The notes below the pieces were generated by a model. That model was not told the origin of the DNA. It saw nothing but the letters and a program-made list of their open reading frames with translations, and did not search any database. The position numbers were made by a program, and so were the translations under genes. From NCBI RefSeq assembly GCF_026626745.1, contig NZ_JAPNJW010000001.1, positions 1,208,001 to 1,272,000 of the forward strand: a stretch of DNA of 64,000 bases. The letters are read 5' to 3'. Shown piece by piece: positions 26,319 to 35,285 of the stretch. Position 1 is the first letter of the stretch. Every line of letters begins with the position of its first letter. The DNA is from Nannocystis sp. RBIL2 (GTDB taxonomy: Bacteria > Myxococcota_A > Polyangia > Nannocystales > Nannocystaceae).

Positions 26319-26382
26319 TCCGCGGCGCGCGAGCTTGACGATGGCGCGGGCCCAGCGGACTCTGCCATGAGGGAGGTGAATC

Positions 26383-27006
26383 ATGGCCGACCGCAAGCCG
26401 ATTGAACCGCTGGCGATGTTCGACTCGATCGTCGTCATCGATGCCACCCCGCTGCTCGGCGAACCCCAGGCGACGGCCGCCGGGCTCGCGCGCGAGCCCG
26501 ACGTTCCCCCGCCCCGCTCTGCCCCGCCCGAGCGGCTCTCGCACGCGCACCTGCTCGACCTCCTGCGGCGGGTCGAGGGCGTCGACATCAGGCGGCTCGA
26601 CCGCGGCGACGACCTGCGAGCCAGCGATCTGCGGCTGTCGCCGCGTCGGCCCTACATCGACGGCCGCGGCCACCTCGACTTCCACGGCGCGCGCGTCCTC
26701 GGCGGCGACTCCGACCTGGCCCACTTCACCGACGACGATCCCGAGCTGGCGCGCGTGGAGATCTGGCTCAAGGGCCTGGTGCCCGGCGGCTCGTACCTGG
26801 CCCAGCTCCGACTGTCGGGGCCGAGCAGCGGCCGGTTCCGCGTCCGCGGCAGCGACACCGGCGGCGAGATCGAGTTCGCCGCCGGCCCGGGCCTCACCGT
26901 CCTCGTCGTGCTGCACGACATCCAGCACGAGCTGTCCCTGCTCGCGGTCGAGGCGACGGGGTGCGCCAGCTGGACGTTCTACGACATCAGCTTCACGCCG
27001 CTGTGA
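26383..27006 (+). CDS. Hypothetical protein
   Basis: A 207-residue protein with a well-placed GGAGG 6 nt before the ATG. It has no signal peptide or membrane segment. The N-terminal third is Pro/Arg-rich. A beta-rich domain follows (~85-205), with alternating hydrophobic strands and no catalytic motif that I recognise. It shares a 77-bp divergent promoter region with the amidase. A three-unit palindromic array follows 14 bp after its stop. Confidence 0.65.
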   Translation: MADRKPIEPLAMFDSIVVIDATPLLGEPQATAAGLAREPDVPPPRSAPPERLSHAHLLDLLRRVEGVDIRRLDRGDDLRASDLRLSPRRPYIDGRGHLDFHGARVLGGDSDLAHFTDDDPELARVEIWLKGLVPGGSYLAQLRLSGPSSGRFRVRGSDTGGEIEFAAGPGLTVLVVLHDIQHELSLLAVEATGCASWTFYDISFTPL

Positions 27007-27019
27007 AGCTCCCGAGGGA

Positions 27020-27051
27020 CATGTTCCATCGAACATGTCCCTTTCGCCATG
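27020..27051. repeat. Three-unit 14-bp-phased palindrome at a gene 3' end
   Basis: CATG at 27020, 27034 and 27048. The first pair forms GGGACATGTTCC-atc-GAACATGTCCC, a strong hairpin. Only 14 bp separate it from the upstream stop. Confidence 0.85.
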
Positions 27052-27128
27052 GCGTGGCCTCGCGGCCCCAATCGCGCCGGTCCCGCCGCCGGTGGCGCTG
27101 CGACGCGTGCTCGGCGATACTGCCGGCC

Positions 27129-28277
27129 ATGAAGGCCACCATCCGCACTCCCCTCGCGTTCTTGGTCCTCCTGCTCGCCTGCGACTCCGCTGCCGAAGGC
27201 AACGGCAAGGTCGACGCGAAGGCGGACGTCAAGGCCGACGCCAAGGCCGACATCAACCTCGACACCAAGGCCGTCGCCGACGCGGCCGCCAAGGCCCAGG
27301 CCGACGCCGACGCGAAGGCCAAGCTGGCCGCCGACGCGGCCGCGCAGGTCACCGTCCCGCAGCTCAAGGCAGTCGCCGACGTCGAGGCCGCGATCGGCAC
27401 CAAGGTCGCGCTCAAGCCCGCGGACCTCGACCTCAAGGGCGTCGTCGACCTGCTGGCGAAGGGCGAGATCAAGACCGCCGCCGAGCTCGAGCTGTTCCTC
27501 AACGCGCCGGGCGCCGCGGCCCACCGCGTCGACTTCGACGCCGACGGCAAGCTCGACTACCTGCAGGTCGTCGAGATCCGCGCGGGCGCCAACGTCGACT
27601 TCGAGCTGCGGGCCGTGCCCTCGAGCAAGCTCGACGCCTCGCTCGCCGTCCTGGTCGCCACCATCGGCACCCTGCGCGCCGAGGCCGAGGGCGCGCTCAA
27701 GGTCGTGGCCAGCTACTCGGCGGCGGTCGAGGGCGGCGCCGACCTCAAGTTCGAGCGCGACTTCAAGGCCGAATTCAAGGCCGACGGCGTCGTCCTGGCC
27801 GATGCGGGCGCCGGCGCCTTCTTCGGCTGGGCCCTCGACGTGAAGCGGCCCGCGTACGTCAGCGCCCACGTCTCGCCGGTCGACATCCAGATCGGCGCCG
27901 ACGGGGCCGCGCAGTTCGCCGGCGACGTCTCGGCCTCGCTGGCCGCCGCTCACCTCGCGGCCCTGCGCGCCGCGGTCAAGGTCGAGGCGCTGGCGCTGGC
28001 CGCCGTCGACGTGCCGAAGATCGACGTCACCCCGCCCAAGGTCGACGTCAAGGGCGTCGCCAAGGCCAAGGGCGGCATCGACCTCGACCACTCGGCCAAG
28101 GCCGAGAGCTCGGTCAAGGTCGGCTCGGGCGGCGGCGTCAACGTCGGCAGCGGCGGGATCAAGGTCGGCGGCAGCGCCGGGATCTCGGTCGGCGGCGGCG
28201 CGGGCGTCTCGGTCGGCGGCGGCGGCAGCGGCAGCGGCAAGGCCAAGGCCGGCGCGGGCATCAAGATCGGCAAGTGA
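27129..28277 (+). CDS. Low-complexity lipoprotein (Ala/Lys/Asp helical plus Gly/Ser/Val C-terminus)
   Basis: About 382 residues from ATG 27129, with signal peptide and lipobox LLLACDS. Residues ~22-80 are KADxKAD-type heptad-like repeats suggesting a long helix or coiled coil. The middle (~90-320) is a mixed globular domain with one DFDADGKLD calcium-binding-like loop. The C-terminal ~50 residues alternate Val with Gly/Ser (VKVGSGG, ISVGGG, VSVGGG), as in beta-roll or amyloid-like strands. It is likely a surface or matrix structural protein; no enzymatic motif is seen. Confidence 0.75.
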   Translation: MKATIRTPLAFLVLLLACDSAAEGNGKVDAKADVKADAKADINLDTKAVADAAAKAQADADAKAKLAADAAAQVTVPQLKAVADVEAAIGTKVALKPADLDLKGVVDLLAKGEIKTAAELELFLNAPGAAAHRVDFDADGKLDYLQVVEIRAGANVDFELRAVPSSKLDASLAVLVATIGTLRAEAEGALKVVASYSAAVEGGADLKFERDFKAEFKADGVVLADAGAGAFFGWALDVKRPAYVSAHVSPVDIQIGADGAAQFAGDVSASLAAAHLAALRAAVKVEALALAAVDVPKIDVTPPKVDVKGVAKAKGGIDLDHSAKAESSVKVGSGGGVNVGSGGIKVGGSAGISVGGGAGVSVGGGGSGSGKAKAGAGIKIGK

Positions 28278-28302
28278 GCGCGGGGCGCCCTGCGCTTCGG
28301 GG

Positions 28303-28352
28303 CATGTTCTCGGGTACATGCCTCCGGGGACATGCCCCTTCGCACATGTCCC
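28303..28352. repeat. Four-unit 14-bp-phased palindrome in a convergent junction
   Basis: CATG at 28303, 28317, 28331 and 28345 (period 14) fills the 81-bp gap between the 27129 gene and the convergent glycosyltransferase. Confidence 0.9.
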
Positions 28353-28358
28353 CCCGAG

Positions 28359-29048
28359 CTAGCCCATGATCCGCCGGACCAGCAGGTCGAAAAGGATGCT
28401 GAGCGCGTCGAGGGCCGACTGGCCCTTGCGGCGCGACCACTCGGTGTAGCGGATCGTCACCGGCACCTCGACGAAGCGCAGGCGCAGGCGGCGGATCTCG
28501 TGCAGGATCTCCGACGCGTGCGCCATCCGGTTCTGCGTGATCCGCAGCGCTCGCGCGGCCGCGGCCGTGAACGCGCGCAGGCCGTTGTGCGTGTCGGTGA
28601 TGTCGAGGCCGGCCGCCACCCGCGTGAACGCGGTCGCCAGGCGCAGCACCACGCGGCGGCTTTCGGGCATCCCCACCGTGCCGCCGAGGAAGCGCGAGCC
28701 GAGCGCGACGTCGGCGCGGCCCTCGGCGAGCGGGGCCACGAGGGCCGCGACGTCCTCGGCCCGGTGCTGGCCGTCGCCGTCGAAGGTGACGACGTAGCGG
28801 GCGCCGCGGGCGAGCGCCAGGTCGATGCCGGTCTGCAGGGCCGCGCCCTGGCCGAGGTTGACCGCGTGGCGCACCACCGTCACGCCGGTGTCGCCCAGGC
28901 GCGCGGCGGTGTCGTCGCTCGAGCCGTCGTCGACCGCGATCACGTGCGGCCAGGCGCGCAGCAGCTCGGCCAGCACCTCGCGGATCACCGGCCCCTCGTT
29001 GTAGCAGGGCACGACGATCGTCACTTCCGCGGGCGAGGCCGGCGACAT
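28359..29048 (-). CDS. GT2 glycosyltransferase (dolichol-phosphate mannosyltransferase-like)
   Basis: A 229-residue GT-A enzyme. VTIVVPCYNEGPVI opens the nucleotide-binding fold, VDDGSSDDT is the first acidic motif, and TFDGDGQH is the metal-binding DxD. GSRFLGG and THNGLRAF match polyprenyl-phosphate sugar transferases. It lacks C-terminal membrane helices. It likely transfers a sugar from a nucleotide donor to a polyprenyl phosphate at the cytosolic membrane face. It is divergent from DUF2304 and YfhO genes, a common grouping in glycan or glycolipid assembly. Confidence 0.9.
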   Translation of the reverse strand: MSPASPAEVTIVVPCYNEGPVIREVLAELLRAWPHVIAVDDGSSDDTAARLGDTGVTVVRHAVNLGQGAALQTGIDLALARGARYVVTFDGDGQHRAEDVAALVAPLAEGRADVALGSRFLGGTVGMPESRRVVLRLATAFTRVAAGLDITDTHNGLRAFTAAAARALRITQNRMAHASEILHEIRRLRLRFVEVPVTIRYTEWSRRKGQSALDALSILFDLLVRRIMG

Positions 29049-29278
29049 CGGCCGGCATTGTCGGGCCGCGAGGGCCGCGAAGCAATCGCCGCGGGTGCAG
29101 GCCGGCCGCTGCGAACCCGTCGACGCGGCGAGCGGCCTCGGCTTGCCGCGACCGAGAAACCATCGCCACCACCACGGCGAACAACGCTGTCCGCTCCTCG
29201 CCGCTCGAAGCTCCGCTCGCTGGCGGCGAATTGACTTCCGCGACGGTGCGGCCGATCCTCCGGCGACCGCGGGCGTCC

Positions 29279-29632
29279 ATGGCGATCCAGTTCGTGCTCA
29301 TCGGCGGCAGCCTCGCCCTCCTGTTCCACTTCTTCGTGCGAGCGCGGCGGCGGCCGGTGCAGAAGCTGGCGATGACCGTGGTGTTCGCCGCCATCATCTT
29401 TCTGGTGATCTTCCCCGACGTCTCGACCTGGTTCGCCCACCGCGTCGGCGTCGGCCGCGGCGTCGACCTCGTCTTCTATCTCAGCTCGCTGGTGCTGCTG
29501 TTCTTGTGCTTCAACCTCTACCTCGGGCAGAAGGCGCTCGAGGATCGCCTGACGATCGTCGTCCGCGAGCTCGCGCTGCAGCCTCACCGCCCGCGGCCCG
29601 ACGCGCCGGCTGAAAGTCGCGCGGAGCCGTGA
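29279..29632 (+). CDS. DUF2304 small membrane protein
   Basis: About 117 residues if the ATG at 29279 is used (MAIQFVLIGG); TTG 29231 and GTG 29246 in frame are alternatives. Three membrane helices are spaced as in DUF2304, with the charged RRPVQKL after helix 1 and LGQKALEDRLTIVVRE after helix 3. The family is regularly found beside GT2 polyprenyl-phosphate transferases, and an accessory or flippase-like role has been suggested. The stop overlaps the YfhO start as GTGA (29629-29632). Confidence 0.8.
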   Translation: MAIQFVLIGGSLALLFHFFVRARRRPVQKLAMTVVFAAIIFLVIFPDVSTWFAHRVGVGRGVDLVFYLSSLVLLFLCFNLYLGQKALEDRLTIVVRELALQPHRPRPDAPAESRAEP

Positions 29633-31809
29633 CCGCGGCGCGCCGCCTCCTCGCGGGGCTCGGGCTCGCGTGCCTGTACGCGGGCGTGTTCCTCGCGTTT
29701 CACCCCGCGATCGTCCGCGGCGAGGCCTTCCTCGGCTGGGACGCGGTCAACGAGCACTGGGGCGACCTGCTGGTCCCCGTGCACGCCCTGCGCGCCGGCG
29801 AGCTGCCGCTGTGGAACCCTCACGAGCGCGGCGGCTACGACTTCCTCGCCGACCCGCAGACGGGCGTCCTCTACCCGTTCAACTGGCTGGTGTGGTTCGG
29901 CGCCGCGGTGTTCGGCGAGGGCCCGTGGGTGGTCCTGTTCAAGGCGCTGCTGCACGTCGCCATCGGCGGCCTCGGGACTCACCTGCTGCTCGCGCGGCTC
30001 GGCCTGTCGCAGTCCGCCAGCACCTTCGGCGGCTTCGCCTTCGTGCTCTCGGGCCGCGTCGCCAAGGCCAAGGACTCGGCCGGCCTATGGTCGCCGGTGT
30101 GGCTGCCGTGGCTGGTGCTCACCGGCCTCGAGCTGGTGCGTCGGCCCTCGCCGCGCAGCGGCCTGGCCTTTGGGGCAGCCACCGCCATGGCCTTCCTCTC
30201 CGGCTACCCGCCCAACTTCTTCCGCGACCTCGTCGGCCTCGCGCCGGTGCTGATCGTCGCGCTCGTCCTGGTCGTCCGCGGGCTCCCGGCCGCGCGCCGC
30301 CACCTCGCGCAGGTCGCCGCCGCCGGGGCCGTCGCGGTCGCAGTCGTCCTCGGCCTGGCTCTGCCCAACATCGTCGCCACCCTCGCGTGGCTGCCCGAGA
30401 CGGTGCGCGAGCAGCTCGAGTTCGCCGAGGTCGTCTACTCGACCGCGCGCCCGCTGCACCTGTTCGACGCCCTCGCCCCCGGCACCTGGCGCGAGGGCGC
30501 GCCCGTCCACTACCTCGGCGCCATCGCCCTGCTGCTCGCGGTGTTCGCGGTGCGCCGCGACGCCCTGCGGATCACCTACGCCGCCTGCGCCCTGCTCTTC
30601 TTCCTGCTCGCGTGCGGCGACGGCTTCGCCCTCTTGCCCTTCCTCGCCCGCCACGTCCCCGGCTTCGGCCTGTGGCGGATCCCCGCCCAGTACTTCTTCG
30701 GCTTCGCCTTCTTCGTCGCGGTCCTCGCCGCGCACGGCTTCGACGACCTCGTGCGCGCCGAACCGGCGCGCCGGCGCGCGCTCGCCCGCCGCCTCGCCCT
30801 CGTGTTCGCGCCGGCCTGCCTCGGCCTGCTCGTCGCCCTCGCGTGGAGCCGCGCGCCGACGAGCACCGGCCTCGGCGCGCTGTTCGTCGCGCTCGGCGGC
30901 GCCTGCCTCGGCGGCCTGCTCAGCGCGCGGCAGTGGCTGCGCCGCGCCGCCGCGCCCGCGGCGATCGTCGTGGCCCTGCTCGAGCTCGAGGTGCAGGCGC
31001 GGCAGATCCACGAAATCGCCCAGCGGCCGCCCGACCTCGCGCGCGACGCCGTCCTCGCGGGCCTGGACGACCGCGTCGGCTGGCGCATCGCCGACGACGA
31101 GCACTACCGCTGGCGCGTCGGCGCGCGCCTCGGCGTGCGCGACATCTTCGGCCGCAACAGCACCCTCGTCACTCGCCGCTGGCGGGCCTTCGCCGCGCGC
31201 GCGCGCGAGCACGCCGGCCTGCTCGCCGCCGCCAACGTGCGCTGGTACGCCGGCGGTCATCGCAGCGCCGTCCAGCGCACCGCCGCCGGGCAGTCGCGCT
31301 GGATCCCCGGGCAGCCGGTCGAGCTGCTGCAGGCCGCCCCGCTGGCCTACTGGACCGCGCAGGTCGAGCTCGTCGAGCGCGAGGGCGACGCCCTCGAGCG
31401 CCTGGCCGCCCGGCCGCCCGGCCGCGCCGCAGTGCTCGAGGCCCCGCGCCTGGGCCCCGACGAGGCCGCCGCGCTCGCCGAGCTCCGGCCCGAGCACGCG
31501 CCGGTGCCCGCGGTCCTCGACGCCTTCATGCGCAACCGCCTCGCGCTCACCATCGATGCCCCTGCCGCAGGGGTGCTGGTGGTGAACGAGGCCTGGGGGC
31601 CCGGCTGGACCGCGCGGGTCGACGGCGCGCGGGTCACTGTGCTGCGCGCCAACTACCTGTTCCGCGGCCTGCTCGTCGGCCCGGGCCGGCACACGGTCGA
31701 GCTCGAGTACAGCCCGCCGCGCCTGCGCGCCGCGCTGGCGGTCTACGCGGTCACTGCTCTGCTGGTGCTGGGCGGGCTGATATGTCTGCCCCGAAGGACA
31801 GGTCCATGA
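29629..31809 (+). CDS. YfhO-family membrane protein
   Basis: 726 residues with about 12 membrane helices and large extracytoplasmic segments, matching YfhO/GT-C-like proteins. The first loop has the acidic WDAVNEHW motif expected of the GT-C active site, then LWNPHERGGYDFLADPQTGVLYP, which is characteristic of YfhO. The C-terminal soluble domain (~565-700) is beta-rich (VVNEAWGPGWTARVDG). It likely transfers a lipid-linked sugar to a membrane or wall polymer, supplied by the neighbouring GT2. The GTG start overlaps the upstream stop. The last residues and stop fall inside a palindromic array (31785 onward). Confidence 0.88.
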   Translation: MTAARRLLAGLGLACLYAGVFLAFHPAIVRGEAFLGWDAVNEHWGDLLVPVHALRAGELPLWNPHERGGYDFLADPQTGVLYPFNWLVWFGAAVFGEGPWVVLFKALLHVAIGGLGTHLLLARLGLSQSASTFGGFAFVLSGRVAKAKDSAGLWSPVWLPWLVLTGLELVRRPSPRSGLAFGAATAMAFLSGYPPNFFRDLVGLAPVLIVALVLVVRGLPAARRHLAQVAAAGAVAVAVVLGLALPNIVATLAWLPETVREQLEFAEVVYSTARPLHLFDALAPGTWREGAPVHYLGAIALLLAVFAVRRDALRITYAACALLFFLLACGDGFALLPFLARHVPGFGLWRIPAQYFFGFAFFVAVLAAHGFDDLVRAEPARRRALARRLALVFAPACLGLLVALAWSRAPTSTGLGALFVALGGACLGGLLSARQWLRRAAAPAAIVVALLELEVQARQIHEIAQRPPDLARDAVLAGLDDRVGWRIADDEHYRWRVGARLGVRDIFGRNSTLVTRRWRAFAARAREHAGLLAAANVRWYAGGHRSAVQRTAAGQSRWIPGQPVELLQAAPLAYWTAQVELVEREGDALERLAARPPGRAAVLEAPRLGPDEAAALAELRPEHAPVPAVLDAFMRNRLALTIDAPAAGVLVVNEAWGPGWTARVDGARVTVLRANYLFRGLLVGPGRHTVELEYSPPRLRAALAVYAVTALLVLGGLICLPRRTGP

Positions 31810-31852
31810 GGACATGCTCGTAAGGACATGACCTATCGGGCATGTTCTTCGC
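31785..31852. repeat. Five-unit 14-bp-phased palindrome carrying the YfhO stop codon
   Basis: Units occur at 31785 (TCTG), 31799 (CAGG), 31813, 31827 and 31841 (CATG), period 14. The TGA of the YfhO gene (31807-31809) is in the second unit. Confidence 0.85.
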
Positions 31853-31880
31853 TACTTCAACGACGACCCTTCATGAACGA

Positions 31881-31906
31881 AGGCCCGCGGCGGGAGCCGC
31901 GGGCCT
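31881..31906. terminator. Bidirectional hairpin between convergent genes
   Basis: A perfect 11-bp stem (AGGCCCGCGGC / GCCGCGGGCCT) with a GGGA tetraloop. It is centred between the YfhO gene and the convergent vWA gene and is flanked on both sides by palindromic arrays. Confidence 0.75.
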
Positions 31907-31911
31907 CATGA

Positions 31912-31939
31912 CATGCCCGTCAGGACATGTCCTTCGGTT
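31912..31939. repeat. Palindromic units at the 3' end of the YfbK-like gene
   Basis: CATG at 31912 and 31926 form CATGCCC-gtca-GGACATG, with CATG also at 31907. They adjoin the stop of the minus-strand vWA gene at 31939. Confidence 0.75.
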
Positions 31940-33642
31940 CACCCACCGGCCAGCGTCTCGAGGACCGTGCGGATCTCGGCCAGGTCGGGGTCGCCGGGCA
32001 GGGCCGCCTCGGCGACGGCGAGGGCCGCGAGCGCGGGCGCGAGGGTCGCCGCCTCGGGCGCCTCGCGGTAGGCCTTGAGGCCCTCGGCGTACGCGAACAC
32101 TGCGGCGCCCTTCTTGAGCAGCGGCGACTCGGCGGCCACCGACTCCTGGATCTTTTTAGTCACCTCGGTCTCGCGGTCCTCGAACGTGATCGGGTCCTTC
32201 CAGCGGACGGCGACCTTGAACTCGGCGGCCTCGTCGACCAGCGCGGGCGCGCAGGTCGCGACGGTCTGGTGGAACACCATCGCGTCGTTGGGCGCGAGGT
32301 GCTGCGGCTCGACCTCGGCGGGGTCGGCCGAGTACTCCTCGCCGCTGAACTTGACGATCGAGAAGCCCGGCGGCATGTCGAGGCGCACCCGCACGTCGCG
32401 GACCGCGACCGCCATGGTCTGGACGAAGCGCTCGCCGAACATCTTGTGCGCCTCGGCGACCGACGGGATGAACAGCGACGCGCCGCGGCCGACGTCGGTG
32501 ACGGTGTCCATCAGCTCGTCGTTGTACGTGTCGGGCGTGCCGACGCCGACGCCGACCAGGTAGATGCCGTCCTTGTCCTGGCTGCCGGCGCCGTTGGAGA
32601 TGATGTCGATGTCGGTCACGCCCGCGTTGGCCCCGCCGTCGCTGATCAGCACCACCCGGTTGATCCGCGTCGCGTCGAACTGCGCGTGGGCCAGCTCGTA
32701 GCCGGCAGTCAGCCCGCCGTTGAGGTCGGTGCCGCCGCCGGGCTCGAGCGCGTCGCACAGCGCGACGAGCTCGGGATCGTTGGCCTTCGTCACCTTGTAC
32801 TTCGTCAGCTTCACCGCGTTGACGGTGTCCCAGCCGACCGCCGACACGATGTCGCCGGCGCGCAGGCTGCCGGCGATCGTGCGGCACACCTCCTGCTGCA
32901 GCTCCATCGGCGCGCCGCTCATCGAGCCCGACTCGTCGAGCACCAGAGTCACGTTCATCAGCGGCCGGTCGGCGTTGCTGACCGTCTCGCTGGCGACGCC
33001 GATCTGGACCACGTACTGATCGTCGGGGTCCTCGGCGAAGCGGGCGATCTCCGGCAGCACCGTGACCATCCCCTTCTCCGCGGCCGCGTAGCCGAACGAG
33101 TAGTAGTTGAGGAACTCCCACGTCCGGATCGGCACGTAGCTCAGCGAGCCCCACTCGGACAGCACCGCCTCGCGCACCTGCACTGGCGACGACGTCGAGT
33201 TCGAGTCGTCGGGCGACAGGTAGAGCACGACGGGGGTCTGCTCGTCGCACGCGGGCTCGCCGGTGCTCGTGCTGTCGTCGCCGGTGGTCGACGCGTCCGA
33301 GGTGCTGTCCTCGCCGTCGTCCGGCGGCGGCGGCTCCTCGCCGGTGCCGGTGCTGCCGCCCGGGTCGCCGCCGCTGGCGCCGGAGGTCGTGGGGGCCCAG
33401 CCGCTGGTCGACGCCCCGTCGCCCGAGTCCCAGCCGTCGGTCCCGCCGCCCTCCGTCTCGCCCGGGTTGGCCGAGCCCGAGCCCGGGCCGCTGTCGGAGC
33501 CCGGCCCCGTGAGGCCGCCGGAGCCGGAGCCGTGCTGATCGGCGGCGCTGCTACAGGCACCGGCGAGCGCTGCGAGGAGGGGCAAGGTGAGCGCACCGAG
33601 GGTGCGCGGACGTGTCGGCTGCGTAAAGTTAGGGGTCGGCAT
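31939..33642 (-). CDS. YfbK-like vWA-domain lipoprotein
   Basis: About 567 residues. I chose ATG 33642 because GAGGA lies 3 nt upstream and a lipoprotein signal (AALAGACSS) follows. A Ser/Gly/Asp/Thr linker (~40-150) ends in STGEPACD. An N-terminal YfbK-type domain (VPIRTWEFLNYYSFGY) precedes the vWA fold with MIDAS LDESGSM (~285). After it comes a domain like the YfbK C-terminus (KFSGEEYSADPAEVEPQHL and FKVAVRWKDP). It is a surface-anchored, metal-dependent protein-binding module; the partner is unknown. Confidence 0.9.
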   Translation of the reverse strand: MPTPNFTQPTRPRTLGALTLPLLAALAGACSSAADQHGSGSGGLTGPGSDSGPGSGSANPGETEGGGTDGWDSGDGASTSGWAPTTSGASGGDPGGSTGTGEEPPPPDDGEDSTSDASTTGDDSTSTGEPACDEQTPVVLYLSPDDSNSTSSPVQVREAVLSEWGSLSYVPIRTWEFLNYYSFGYAAAEKGMVTVLPEIARFAEDPDDQYVVQIGVASETVSNADRPLMNVTLVLDESGSMSGAPMELQQEVCRTIAGSLRAGDIVSAVGWDTVNAVKLTKYKVTKANDPELVALCDALEPGGGTDLNGGLTAGYELAHAQFDATRINRVVLISDGGANAGVTDIDIISNGAGSQDKDGIYLVGVGVGTPDTYNDELMDTVTDVGRGASLFIPSVAEAHKMFGERFVQTMAVAVRDVRVRLDMPPGFSIVKFSGEEYSADPAEVEPQHLAPNDAMVFHQTVATCAPALVDEAAEFKVAVRWKDPITFEDRETEVTKKIQESVAAESPLLKKGAAVFAYAEGLKAYREAPEAATLAPALAALAVAEAALPGDPDLAEIRTVLETLAGG

Positions 33643-33754
33643 CGGTCCTCGGCCGCCGCGTGTTGCAAGGACAGGGCAACCTGCAATTTCAACCACTTCG
33701 CCCCAGCGCTGCGCGCTCCGCCCTGACAGCCGTGTCGCGTTCGCGCCCAGCGCG

Positions 33755-35023
33755 TCAGCCCCGGACCACCCGAAGATGCCGGCGCAACAAATTCGTCGCG
33801 CCGCGGTGCTCCTCCACGCGGGCCCAGTCGAGCGCGGTGCGGCCCGCGTGATCGCGGATCGACGGATCGGCGCCGACCTCGAGCAACACCGCCGCAGTGT
33901 CGGCCTGCCCCGACATCGCCGCGCGCATCAGCGGCGTCTGTCCGCACGCGTTCACTGCCTCGACATCGGCGCCCGCCAGGCACAGCGCGCGCACCACCTC
34001 CGGCACCGGCTCGGTCGCCGCCAGCGCCAGCGGCGTGTCGCCGTTCACGTCGCGCAGCTCGGTCGCCGCGTCGGCCGCCAGCAGCACGCGCACGCTCTCG
34101 CGGTGATCCTGCCAGGCCGCCACGTGCAGCGGCGAGTGGCGGTGGAAGTCGACGGCGTCGACCGACGCGCCCGCGTAGCACAGCATCGCCGCCACCAGCG
34201 CGTGCTCCTGATCGACCGCGAGGTGCAGCGCGGTACGCCCCTGCACATTGGTCGCGTTCACGTCGGCGCCGCGCGTCAGCAGCTCCTCGACCACCGCAGT
34301 GTGCCCGCGGAAGCTCGCCGCCAGCAGGGCCGTCGGCAGCCCCGGCCAGGCCGGGTGGCGCGCGTCGACCCGCACGCCCTCGTCCAGCAGGCGCCGCACC
34401 TCCACCAGCTGGCCCTCGAGCGCCGCCCGATGCAGCGCCCACTCGCCGCGCCGGCGGTCCGCGCCCGGCAGCAACTCGAGGAACTCCGGCGCGCGCGTCA
34501 CCTCGGCCAGCGCCTCCGCCATCGCCCGCGCCGGCTCGTCGGTCCCCGCGGCCTCGATCTGCGCCTCCACGTGCTCCAGCCACGCCTCGATCTCGGCCGG
34601 ATCGCCGACGCGGGCCAGCAGCGCGAAACCTGTCCCGACGGCCATCCCGCAGCCCTCCGCGTCCTCGCCGGCGCGCCGCAGCGCCAGCGCGCGGCCGATG
34701 AGCGCCCGCACCTGCGCCTTCGCGCCCGCCCGCAGCGCCATCTCGGCCCCCGCGGAGTGCAGCCAGGCCGCGTTCTTGGTCGAGATCGACATCACGCGCG
34801 GCGGCGGCGTCATCAACATCGCCACCCCCTCGGCGTCGCGGCCGAGGCGGTACAGCGCGCGGATGTGGTAATCGCGGGCCCACCCGAACTCGAGCGGGTC
34901 GGTGGTCTCGGCGGCCAGGAGGTCGCGCTCCAGCGCCTCCGCCAGCGGCACTGCGTCGGCGGGCGAGCGCTCGAGCGTGGTGGCGAGCGCGAACATGCGG
35001 GTCGGGAAGTCGACGGCGGTCAT
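33755..35023 (-). CDS. Ankyrin-repeat protein
   Basis: About 422 residues from ATG 35023. The N-terminal ~200 residues are helical and unassigned (MTAVDFPTRMFALATTLERSP onward). Residues ~210-415 contain six ankyrin repeats, recognisable by GxTALHLA, G(A/V)xxN and VxLLLxxGAD-type motifs (GRTALHLAVDQEH, HSPLHVAAWQDH, GDTPLALAATEP, GQTPLMRAAMSG, GRTALDWARVEEH). There is no signal peptide, so it is probably a cytosolic protein-binding scaffold. It contains one repeat unit at 34629. Its stop lies 112 bp upstream of the vWA start on the same strand. Confidence 0.88.
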   Translation of the reverse strand: MTAVDFPTRMFALATTLERSPADAVPLAEALERDLLAAETTDPLEFGWARDYHIRALYRLGRDAEGVAMLMTPPPRVMSISTKNAAWLHSAGAEMALRAGAKAQVRALIGRALALRRAGEDAEGCGMAVGTGFALLARVGDPAEIEAWLEHVEAQIEAAGTDEPARAMAEALAEVTRAPEFLELLPGADRRRGEWALHRAALEGQLVEVRRLLDEGVRVDARHPAWPGLPTALLAASFRGHTAVVEELLTRGADVNATNVQGRTALHLAVDQEHALVAAMLCYAGASVDAVDFHRHSPLHVAAWQDHRESVRVLLAADAATELRDVNGDTPLALAATEPVPEVVRALCLAGADVEAVNACGQTPLMRAAMSGQADTAAVLLEVGADPSIRDHAGRTALDWARVEEHRGATNLLRRHLRVVRG

Positions 35024-35273
35024 GCCCGCGACATGAGCACGCCGCGTGCCACTCCCCGCGCCGCCCCACGTGACCACAAGCGGCCCGCACCTGCATCAAA
35101 ACGATCGACCCATATGCATCATTTCGATGCGCATGAATCGTTCTGACGCACCTCCTCCTCTTCTCGATACGAGGCCTCCCCGCGCCGCCCCGGCCCCAGC
35201 GAGCTCGACGCATCGCCGGCGCTCCCCGCCTCGCCGCGCCACTTTCCTCGCGGCGCCGCCCTGCCCGGCGATC

Positions 35274-35279
35274 TACACT
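35274..35279 (+). promoter_or_regulatory. Candidate -10 element (TACACT) of the CAP-domain gene
   Basis: TACACT ends 6 nt before the GTG at 35286 and fixes that start. The transcript would be leaderless. Confidence 0.45.
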
Positions 35280-35285
35280 GCCCGC

